Assembly (NCBI RefSeq): GCF_018691265.1
Contig: NW_024881322.1
Location: 6,138,001-6,202,000 of the forward strand
Length of the DNA stretch: 64,000 nucleotides
DNA from: Tyto alba
Taxonomy: Eukaryota; Chordata; Aves; Strigiformes; Tytonidae
Reading direction: 5' to 3'
Position 1 is the stretch's first letter; each line of letters begins with the position of its first letter. A program made the position numbers and the translations under genes. The notes beneath the pieces were generated by a model. It was given only the letters and a program-made list of their open reading frames with translations, was not told where the DNA came from and searched no databases. Of the stretch, positions 22,087-32,600 are shown piece by piece.

Positions 22087-22648
22087 TGTTGCAACCGAAA
22101 CCAGAAAGGAACGCAAGGTTGGAATTCCCAGGAATCAGTTCCTGATAAATTGCCTTGCTAACGACTATACCCTTGAACAGAAACTAAAAGACTGATGAAA
22201 AGGGAACATCCTGCCCCAGAAGGTGCCAAAAGCTGGATGATTGCCCAAGAAGCACGAAATCAGCAAAAATCTGTGGTAACTGGGGGAAAGGTAAAGGCAA
22301 CAGGGGGGGATGGCAACCACCGACTCAATTCAAGACTAAAAAGTCTTGCTGCCTCACATCTGTAAGGAGCACGCGCGCTAATTTACTCAGCAACTGAGGC
22401 TAATTTAAATATAACTAATCAATAGCAGATGGAAAGGTAATTACCGACCAGTGAGTGTAAATTTAGATCAGTTTTTACTAATCATGTAACAAGATGAATA
22501 GGCTGTAGTTCCTTTGTGTGGCGTGCTAGCTTTGCAAATCTGTGCCTTGCACCCTGTTCTGCGCGGAATTGTACAATAAAGTGAATACCTCTACTCCGTG
22601 TGTGCTTGGCGAGTGCACACCGGGTACCGAAACCGATTTGGGACAACA
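22087..22648 (+). mobile_element. ERV 3' LTR (562 bp)
   Basis: The segment starts TGTTGCAACC just after the polypurine tract and ends GATTTGGGACAACA, giving the terminal inverted repeat TGTTG...CAACA. An AATAAA lies at 22575, followed by GT-rich sequence (CTCCGTGTGTGCTTGG), consistent with an R/U5 boundary near 22600. No TATA box is obvious. The LTR ends about 970 bases before the GLB1 start codon and has the same orientation. Confidence 0.9.
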
Positions 22649-23390
22649 GTACTACGTGGGGGAAGCTGGGGGGAAAGCAAGGCTCATGGTGGTCCCACTG
22701 TGGGTTGCATGAGGTGGGCGGGAGGACGGGGCTGAAAAACTCGCCAGGGACGAGACGATGTGCAGGGTCGGCAGGGACTGGGGGGGCCCGGGCACGGAGG
22801 GGGAAGAAAATGGAGGTGGGGCGGACAACCGGTGGCTAAACTGGCACGGAGGGGGGAACGGGGAATGAGTTGACGGCCCAGAGGAACCTGCTCCGAGGGC
22901 CGGGCAAGAGGTCGGCAGGACGGGAGGCTTTTTCAGCATCGGGTGCACGAGGCGCCCACATCCAGCGGGGCTGTGCAGGGCCACGCCACGCTGTGGGTGG
23001 GGGGTTATATATTATATTCTGTATCCTATACTCTTTGTACTGAGCAACAGTATAATCTTGCACCTTGTCAGCTTTATGAGCAGGGGAGGAGGAAGGGAAA
23101 AGCAGCCTTCATTTCGATTTACAATCCTGCCCGGGGACACTTTTTTTTTTTTGCCTTTTTTCCGCCTTGGGCTTTTTGCCCCTTCCTCGCTTGCCCTGGC
23201 CTTGGTCGTCCTCCTTGGGGAAGGCTCCTGGCGCGCGCCGTGGCCACTGGCCGCAGGCTGGCGATGGCCGTAGGGCCACCTGGCAGCTCCTTTTAGTGGC
23301 GGTGTGCAGCGTTTGCGCCTCTGTGCTCCCTCCGGAGGGAGGGAAAGAGGGAAAAAAGGGAAAGAAGGAGGGAGGGAAGGACTGAGGGAG
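22649..23390. other. CpG-rich upstream region of GLB1
   Basis: GC-rich DNA between the LTR and the proximal promoter, broken by an AT-rich piece at 23005-23060 and a T run at 23141-23160. No coding feature is supported. It probably forms the upstream edge of the GLB1/TMPPE CpG island. Confidence 0.5.
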
Positions 23391-23394
23391 GGAT

Positions 23395-23621
23395 GTCCGG
23401 GCTGCGCCGAGCGGTTTCCCGGGCAGGGAGTGGGGCGTGGCTTTGCGGGGGGGGTGGGCGTGGCTTGCGGAGGGGTGCGGGGCGGGGCTTGCTGTTATGG
23501 GGCGGGGCTCGCGGGGGCGGGGCTCGGCGGCGCAGTCAGCTGACGCCGCGGCACTGAGGGACGGCGGGTTGAGGAGCGTTCGGTCTGTCGCTGCTGTTTG
23601 CTGTCTGTCCGTCCGTCCGTC
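23395..23621 (+). promoter_or_regulatory. GLB1/TMPPE promoter and 5' UTR
   Basis: A TATA-less, CpG-rich housekeeping-type promoter. It has three identical GC boxes GGGGCGGGGC at 23479-23488, 23499-23508 and 23514-23523, KLF-type GGGCGTGGC elements near 23424 and 23456, and the palindrome GTCAGCTGAC at 23535-23544. The transcription start probably lies between 23540 and 23600. In mammals GLB1 and TMPPE share this region, and the arrangement here allows the same. The exact start site is inferred. Confidence 0.8.
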
Positions 23622-23675
23622 ATGCTGCGGCTCCTGCTCCCGCTGGCCGGCTTAGCGGCGCTCCTCCGGGCGGCG
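23622..23675 (+). CDS. GLB1: GLB1 exon 1 (coding part): signal peptide
   Basis: The ATG is followed by [18 protein letters not shown], a short basic n-region and Leu/Ala-rich core. The exon ends in phase 0 at the donor GTGAGT (23676). No earlier in-frame ATG is seen in the likely 5' UTR. Confidence 0.93.
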
Positions 23676-26600
23676 GTGAGTCCCCTGGCCTCCCTCTCCG
23701 CTGTTGAGGGCGGCCTCGAGCTCTGAGGGGCTCCCGGCGGGAGAGGACAGTTACCTGTGCTCCGCTGTTAACTCCTCAGTGTGGTTTGGGGGTGATGGTG
23801 CTTAGGCCGCTGGTGCTGGGCTGGGAGGGGGTGGCTTCTTTTCCCTCTCCCGAGCAGGCCGGCCCGCTCCCGGGCGCGCCGGGCCTTCGGGGCGGAGAAG
23901 CCGTGTGAGGCCTCAGGGAGGGGGTGGAGTGGGGTGGTGTGTGGGTGGGAGTCGAGCGGCGGTTACCTGACCCCGCCGCTCCATTAGCAGCCGCCACGGG
24001 AAAAACTCGCTCTTCCTGTGGCGTGGGAGAGGAGTTCTTCCCGTTCTGCCCAGGTTCAGCATCGGCTCTTGCCGCTGCTTTGCCTTGCCGCTTACGCCTT
24101 GAGCTCTAAACAGGGTGTCGGGTATTGTCTTGCCGGGTGTCATAGCTGAATGATGCGCGGGTGGTTTAAGCTGCGTGAAAAAATAGCGGAGGGTCCTGGG
24201 AGGCCTTTGTCCCCGGGATGCCTGGGTGGCCGTGGGTATGGTCTCTGACGGGTGGGGGGTTGTGGCTGAGACAAAATGCTGAAGGTTGTGGGTAAGAGGA
24301 GTTGAGAACCAATGCTCACCAAAGAGGGACGCTTGGTAGATTTAGTACGTTAGTTTAAAATAGGTAAAATACTTTAAAAATACAGTGAATTTCAGGAATC
24401 TGCTGATATGGGAACTTGTGGAAGTGGACAGTATTTCACAGATTCCAAAAAAGGATTAGCCTGATGAAAATGCATCAGGTTTCATAAACAACAGCCAGAA
24501 ATGACTAGGCAGCGTGAGGGACCAGGGTCATGTTGTTTCTTTAAACATCATTTCTTACTGCTGTTGTCCAGACAGAATATGACCTGGTGTCTAAAGGAAC
24601 TGTGGACTCAAACTAGTAGGGCATTTCTTATGCTCTTTTCTTCCTAGCTTTATTTTCTGTAGAGTCATGTGTGTAAAATAGCACTGTTTTTTAGGAAGAA
24701 TTTTGTAACAGCTGAGAGGGCTTGAGGAACTGAGCCTGGCAGGCACAATTTCTTTTTCAACCCCCAGTTCCCTGACCAAACAATGAGGGAAGGGGTCTTT
24801 TTAACACTTGGTCTAGCCCTCAAAATATAGTGGGGTGCTACCATCACATCCTTTAAATTAGCTTAGGAAAGTATATACTGCAGATAAACAACGTGGTAAA
24901 CTTGTGTTTCTAGACTTCTGGGCTCAAGATCACTGCAGAGCCCTACAAGGCTGCTTTTGTGCCCCAGTTCTGAGATATTTTTGGCTGTAATGATTGCTTA
25001 CTTTTTCTCTAGTTGTGTGCACTGGAAGACAGGAAGTATTTTGAAAGTAAGCGTATGCCACTGCATGGCTTTAAATAAGGTGGTTTGTTATCTCAAACTT
25101 GGTCTCTATTGTATGTTGTGAAAGACCATCCAAACTTTTTTCATCTATGGTTAAAATAAAACAGTAGGTTTATTTTAAATAGAAATGTGCAAACTGGGCG
25201 TTAGTAGAAACACTGTGAACTCTGAGCAAAACACAGAGCAAAACAAGGATTTCTGGTACGATTCAAATATAACTGATGCTTGCTTGTTTATTTTCAACCC
25301 GGGAGAGGAGATGCATTAGACTTAGTGCTTCCTTTACTTTTAAAGGAGTGAAGTGTGTGATGTTTTAACCCCTTTTTAATTTAGTTGCATCCTGTTAGAC
25401 CAGCATGTGCTGAAATAGATGTTGAGTCTTGGGAACTGTACATGTAGTGGAAGTGAGCAGCAAAACACAATGTGAGTTTCACTGGTCCTGCTGATCTTGA
25501 GGGCTTTAGGGAAGTCTTACTCACCGCTGGAGGCAAGGATATCTGCTGATACATCATCTGCAGTTTCTGGGACCACAGTTGCATCTGGTAGCTATTGCAG
25601 AGGGGATTCCACTGCTGCTGTAGCCTGTGTTAGTAGAACTTCTTGCATTTGGTAAGAATGATGTATGGTGATACCTACTTTTGAGATGGAGCCAACTGCT
25701 GAGTAGGAAGAACAGAAGACACACGTGCTAACTTAACAGCAGAAGCAGCTTAGTCCCAGAACATGTATGGGGTTTACAAATACTGTAATGATTGTTTGCA
25801 AGTAGCATAATAATTGTTTCCAGGACTCTTTGCATCACTGTTGTGATCTGTTGCCATCTACTATAAGGAAGTCTTAATGAGGAAAGTGTGTATAAAAAAA
25901 AAAAGGGGGGGGGGAGGAATCATTGAGGGAGGCAGGCTTCCTCTCTGTCTTTATGATAGTGATTCTGCATGACCCACACTCTGGGTCATGCAGAGTAACA
26001 GTCGTCTATGTACAGAGTAACAGTCGTCTATTGCAGTCTGGGAAAAAGGGAATGTATGTAATATTTTGAAACGGCTCATACTGGTTCCTGGTTGCAGGCT
26101 TTGTTGACCCAAGGCATCCCTTCATAACCACATTATTGCCTACTGGAGACTTCTGTAGAACAGAAGGGAGCAGTCAGGAAGCAAAGATGATCTTCAAGCA
26201 ACTGCCCCTTGAAGCAAAGGCTGCAGTGGCTGCAGGAATGGTTTTCTTCTCCATGATGCTATCGCGGAGTTATCTGGCAGAAAAACTCGATCTCAGGACA
26301 CGGCGCTGGCTTCTAAGGCTGCAGATGGCCCTATTTGCTAATGCACTCATGTTGATAGGATCTCTTCATGTTTGGAGAAGCACAGTCACCACGTTCTCCA
26401 GGTCTTCGGCTGCCAGCTCCTTCTGTTTCATGCCGTGGAAAATAGCTGTGTTCATGTTTCTAGCTTTGGCTCATTCAAGTTTCTTTACATTGCTATTTCT
26501 TGTTGCGGAAGAGCCCTATTTCTTTTCTTTAGCTGCTTACACTTGCCTGGGGGCCTATATCATTCTTATCTTCTTCCTCTTCACTCTAGGCTCTGTCGAG

Positions 26601-29600
26601 CAGGCTTACAAATTCTTGGCTGGGAGAGGCGCTAAGGCAGGCACTGGCAGCAAGAACAGAACAGCGATGAAACCTGTTTTGGCAGTCATGTTGACTGTTG
26701 TGCTGACTGTTGTCGGTCTGTTAAATGCTTCCCAGCCTCCTACTGTGAATTCAGTGGAGGTTCCAGTTCACAAGCTGCCTTCAGCAATGAATAATCTGAA
26801 AGTGGTGTTGCTTTCAGATATCCATCTGGGGCCTACGGTTGGGAAGACTAAGCTTGCTATGATTGTGAGAATGGTTAAGGCTTTAAAACCAGATATCACT
26901 GTGATTGTTGGAGACCTGACTGACTCTGAGGCAGAGATCATACGACCTGCTGTTGAGCCTCTTGGAGAACTTAACTCCCCTTTGGGAACTTACTTTGTCA
27001 CGGGAAACCATGAGTACTACACGTCAGATGTTAGCAACTGGTTTGAGCTGTTAAAGTCATTTAACATTCGGCCACTCCATAATGAGAATGTGAAGATTGT
27101 TTCACCAAAGAGCACTGATGACTGGTTCTGCCTGGCTGGCGTTGATGATATTGAAGCAGATGTATTACGCTACTCAGGACATGGTATGGATTTAAAAAAA
27201 GCTCTCAGAGATTGTAGTAGTGAGCATGCAATAGTGCTGTTAGCTCATCAGCCAATTGCTGCAAAGTGGGCCCTTCAGGAAAGACCAGACATAAATTTAA
27301 TTCTTTCTGGCCATACTCATGGAGGGCAGATGTTCCCACTAAATGCTGGAGCTTATTTTCTGAATCCATTCTTTGTTGGCTTGTACAAAGTTGGGCAGAA
27401 CACCTTTGTCTATGTCAGCCCAGGGACGATGTACTTTGGAATACCCATGAGGTTGGGCAGCAGAGCTGAAATAACAGAGATAATTTTACGTTCTCCTTGA
27501 GGAGTTTTCCATTTGACAGACTTCTGCTTTCTTTTTTGGTCAGTACATTCATTGGCTCTTCTGCTCCGAAAGCAAATCCTTTTTCAGGGAAGCCAGAGAA
27601 GATGTGTTGGGGTGGACTTCAGCAGGTTCTGTAAAGCTTGAGCAGAAAACACTAACTATATCCTGGGCCTATGACACAAATTGGGGGCATGTTAAAATGT
27701 TGAAGAAATTAATACTTTGAGTTCGTTATTATTGAGGTTCTGCATTTAAAGGTAACACTGATGTCATGGAGATAATGTGTGTCCTGTGCATGTTTAGTAA
27801 TATCTGTGTCTTGCGGCTACTTCATGTTCCACTGTTTATCCATCAGGCAGCTCCTTGTCAAATCTCAGACAGGGGAAGTTCTGATCTCTTGCAATGAAGT
27901 TGCTCATGCATGTTTTCCAGATGGGACTACAGTGTCCACTGAGTATGTAAACTCTAGAAACTTATGCTAGAAATGTTATGGGAAGGGTATAATTGTAGGT
28001 TGGTGTTTGTTTGTTTTTTGTGGGTTTTTTTTTTTTTTTGTTTGGTTGTTTTTTTTATTGAGGCTGGATATCTTTATGCCGCTAGCTGTCTACAGCACGC
28101 ACCAGAGCTTCCAGTCTGTGCTGCTTACTGGTACAGTAAGTTGCCAGGTATCAGTTCCTGAAATTCAATTTTTTCCAGTTAAAAAGGTGGGAAGACTGAT
28201 ATCAAAGGGTGAAAGTAGCAGTCTTTCTGCAGGCATTTTCCCTAGAATAACTGGGCATCTAGTAATTACTTACTGAAAATAGCTCTAATAAAAGCAAATG
28301 AGAAATATTACAAGTTTTCTAATCTCTGATGCTATCAGAGCATACAGTACCTCTTGATGTAAAGCACAAAATCCAAAGCTGAAATAGTCTCTATTCATTC
28401 TTTATTTTTTTGTGTATGCTTAATTTCTCTTCTGTGATTTTTTTTTTTTGAAAACAATGCAAATAAGTTAATGCTTGGACTTTGTTTAAGGTTTTAACAT
28501 TTCAAGTAAATAGTGTCCTTTTTAAGAAGACTAAACTCTGCAGCAGGTGATTTTCCTTATTAGCATCTGCGTATCAATGTCCTGGTTGTCTAATAGGCAC
28601 ATAGCAGAATAACTGCTACAGGATAATGAGGAATGAAGAACTTATCTCCATCTTGCCTAGAAGAGCTTAACACAAATTAATACCATTCTGGGGAATTTGA
28701 GACATTAGAAAATACTAATAAGCATATTCTTGCTTCCATATCTTTTTGTTCATTTAAGAAAGCCAGGATGTAGATTAATGTCTGTATATTGTCCAGGCTG
28801 ATAAAGCAGTTTACTTCTGTACGTCTTCCCCTTCAGTGTTGCTGCGTGAAATGCCACGAACAACACAAGCCTGGGAATCCTGCCTCTGACATCTGCAGCT
28901 GTAGCCACAGGGTTTCCCCGGCTCTGCCTTTCTGCCCGCCAGCGCCCGAGTCCCGCTCGGGCAGAGCCATGAAACACGGGGCAAGAGATCAGTGCTTGCA
29001 GGGGAGGCAGAGGATGGCAGGACCAGAGCTGTGGTGGTCAAGTCTTGCCCTGCCTTCTGGTGTGATCCTGAACCACACACGCTTCTGTTTTATTCTTCAG
29101 CTCCTGTTCTCGTTTCGCAGGTAGTGTGTGTAGGGGGATGTATTTGAGGAGTACCACAGGCTTTGAAAAGTTAAGTTTTTCTGTAAGTGAAGTTTTGAAG
29201 TTTCACTTCATCTACTCCCTTCAGCCATTCCTGGCAGAGTTTCTAACTGCTAAGCTGGTTTTGTATCCTGTTGCTTTGTATAATCATCTTGCATTTTTAC
29301 TCACAGGAGTATTGAGAAATACTGTAAATGTCATGTGCACTGGAAGTTTGGTGGAAGAGTTGGAGAAGTCAGTCTTCTTTTAGTCTGAAAACTGAACACC
29401 TGACCAGCCAGGCTCTCTACTTGCCAGACTAGATAATTTCTGCTTCCCAGCACCTATAATTTTGTAAACTTTTTAATGCGTGGGCAGTAATATCTGCTTA
29501 AGTATCTTAAAGTTTCCAGGTGTGTTTAACACTGCCCACTGCCCACATGGGGTCCTTCTGAAGTTCTTTTCCATTGGTGGCAGTGTCAAATGGTCTTGTG

Positions 29601-32600
29601 TAGAGAGAATCTTAATAGCCTGCAACCCTCTGTTCGCTTATCACCATGCCTTCAGTTAAAAGCTGTGTTGGAGGTTTAGTAGTGCAGGGTATTCCCTCTA
29701 GGCTAGTGGTCCAGGAGGATAGCTTTTCATTTGTTATGCTGAGGGTTATTACTGCGTTAAGAAGACTTAGTTGTTAAGCAAGTTTCTTTATCAGGAAGCT
29801 TTTGTGGGACTGGTTTTAGATGGTGTTAGTTTCCCAGTAAGTTGCTAGGTTTTTTTTTTTTTTTTTTTATTATTATTTTTTTCTCCTCTACCGTTTTTAC
29901 TTCTTTCTTCATTCTGGCCAGATGTGTGCAAAAACCTAGCTGAAGTGATCCTTCAGTCCCAGGGCTGCATAGATGCCTTCTTCATTACTTTGTATGTGCC
30001 CCTCTTGGAATATCTTTGTGTATCCTTTCAGGAGCAGGTACATATCCATTTAGGAGTGGTCATATTATTATTTCATAAATTTGAATTCTTCCAATGTAAT
30101 TTAGTTCTTGTTATTTTTTTTTCTTTAAGTCTCTCCATCTGAATGCTTTTTGATTGATGATTACTTATCACTTAAAATGTTTTCTTTCTGTGCCAAAACA
30201 CTTCAAAGCCTTTTCCTATTTTGCCTTTTTTTTTTTTTAAGTATGAATGGAAGGTATCTTAGATCTATTTTGGTTTTGATAGTAAGGGGAATTAACCTTT
30301 TCTAAAATCTAAAACAACAATCCCTAGTTGTCCTTCAAGGTTTTTTCTATACTTTTTCAAATTTAACTTGAATGTATAAGATGTAGACTTGTGTTCAGTA
30401 TTTCAGATGAAAAAAAAAAACCTGCTGTGCTGCTTATTTTGTAACTTTCTAAATTTTTTTTGTAAATCTTATTTTTGGTGTGTATAGAATGTATTAGATC
30501 TGGAAAACTTTACTAAATGAGTATACATTTCTTCCTATACAAGGCCAGTTCACTGGGATGGTGGGGTGAGGGTGGGGAAGATTTAATCACGGTCAGAATA
30601 ATACCAGAATAGAATAGGATCATCACTTTGTGAAAGTTATATTTATTACATTATGTAATCAATATAGAGTTGATTTGAAAATATGTAAATTGTGGTATAA
30701 CAAATGCTTTTAATGTTGGGATTTAATAAAACTTTATTCACTTATCAAGAAAGATGCCTTTAATGACCTTTTATTTTCTACCGATATTTATTGTAGCAGT
30801 TCACGCTGAATAGTTTTAACACACTAATTCTATTTACCCATAAGAAGCTACTGATACTAAATCTGACTAGTTTTGGAAAATTTTACTCGCACTGATAAGT
30901 GAGGCATAGTGGAAAGTAGGAAAGGTAAGGCCACTACTGAATTTCCCTAATGCCTGCTAGGGGTAAGAAGTTCAGGCTGCAGAGATGAGGAAGTGATGCA
31001 GAGAAAAAGATCACTGCAAGGTCAGAAAAAGGATACGAAGAGGATTTTTTGGAAGGTAGCAGAAGAAAATGAGTGGTTTGTGGTTTCTCAGTTTTCTTAA
31101 GCTTTGGGGTAGGGAAAGGGGTGGTTCTGTATTTGAATGATCTATGTAAGAGATGCTAGAAATCTTCACAGCTGGGGGGGTTCATTAAGGATTTGTATCC
31201 ACACTTGTTTGGTTTTTCAAATAAGAAAAAAAGCCCTGTTCTGTAAATTTGGAGAATGAGAGCTTCTAGCCACTGTCAAATAGTTTTGTGTGCTGAAGCT
31301 ATGATTTTCTTTCCTGTGTTGACACATGCACATAATAAAATGCTTAAAGAGCATTAAGGTTGCAAAAATAAGTTCTTACTTGATTTAAGAAAGGACAAAT
31401 TCCTTAGTATCTTCCCTTGTCTATAGGAGTATGTTATGAGCATGTAAGATGCAACATTATACCACTGCCTCTAAGGATCTGAATTTTCAACTGGGCGTTA
31501 ATATGATGATGTATAAATGAACTGGCATCCTAAACAGTGTGCAGTTAGTTTGTCTTGAATCTTCTTACCAAACTAGCAGACCCACTACCCCATTTTCTAG
31601 GGAGATGCAGGGAATTCATTCCTGCTGTATATTCACAACCATGAGTATATAATATTGACAGAACCAGACAAATTCCTGATGAGAACTGTTTTGTTTTCAT
31701 TGCAAGCCATGGTCTGCAAGCCATGGGTAGGCTCGTGCATCGTGTCATTGATTATGAAGGGAAAGTCCGTTTACAGTGGACAATGAATGAGGTGAATCAC
31801 CGAGTACTCTGGAAGCTTCCTCCCTCTCCTTGCCCCCATAATAATATGGCACTAGGAAGTGTATGTATAAGGAAGGTGATTTGTAGTTATGGTCACAGCT
31901 TTAAAAACATGGCTTCTAAATGGAAGCCATTCAATGGTAATCACTTTCATAATTAATACTTTATTTTCATTGTTTTATTTTAAGCAAGTGGTGTTTCTCT
32001 GCCAGAGGTGTCTGTCCCCTGAGGGTGGAGCTATGTAAGCAGTTGATTCAGTGTTACTCTCAACAATTATCTGCTATAAATGGAACAAATGTCTTTTCCA
32101 TAGGCCTCTTAATGTGGTTAGTCTAAATGAGGGGGCTAAAATCCTCTTCCAGAGGGAAACAACAGTAATTTATTTTGACTCTCCTTTATTTTCAGGTATA
32201 ACGGTCTTTTAATGTGCTTTTTTTCCCTAATGATGCTTTTTTTTTTTTTTTTATAGTATTGCAGAATTGTATTGCACCTGGGTTCTGAGTTTCATTTGGT
32301 CAGGATCATTTTGAATCACTTCTCTCTGCATTAATGCTCTGACTTGTCATGGTGTCCTAAAGTAAAAGGCATCTGAAGAATGTGAAACATCTGCTTGGTG
32401 TTCATGTATGGTTTCCTTTGGGGCTACACACAGTACCATTCCACCCTCATGCAGCTTGCCCAGGAGGTTACAAATTAAACATCAGCAAGAAGTCACATAT
32501 ATTTGAATTGAAAGGAAAGTAAGCAGATGGTACCTACTTCTGCACCCTCTACAGTGGTAATTTACTTGAGGTTTAACAGCCTGGAGTTACTACAACAACA

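Larger units (their letters stand above)
15840..22648 (+). mobile_element. Degenerate class I (gammaretrovirus-like) endogenous retrovirus
   Basis: Pieces occur in proviral order on the plus strand: gag with a capsid-like and a zinc-knuckle region, an aspartic protease, reverse transcriptase with a YIDD box, RNase H, integrase and a transmembrane-envelope remnant, then a polypurine tract and a 3' LTR. Gammaretroviral affinity is inferred from the capsid-like opening, the single zinc knuckle, the RT/RNase H connection and the integrase C-terminus. Every gene is broken by stops and frameshifts, so the element is incapable of expression as a virus. No 5' LTR or primer-binding site is recognisable, so the left boundary is approximate. 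It is an old insertion upstream of GLB1 in the same orientation. Confidence 0.92.
23676..26097 (+). other. GLB1 intron 1, part upstream of TMPPE
   Basis: The first 450 bases are still GC-rich (the edge of the CpG island), then AT-rich unique-looking sequence follows. It holds an A/G run at 25891-25915 and, near its end, a perfect hairpin and a duplicated 22-mer (listed separately). No further gene is seen. Confidence 0.7.

Noticed and set aside
26136..26186. TMPPE start 17 codons upstream of 26187
   Set aside because: The codon at 26136 is TTG. The first ATG in the frame is at 26187 and matches the family N-terminus.
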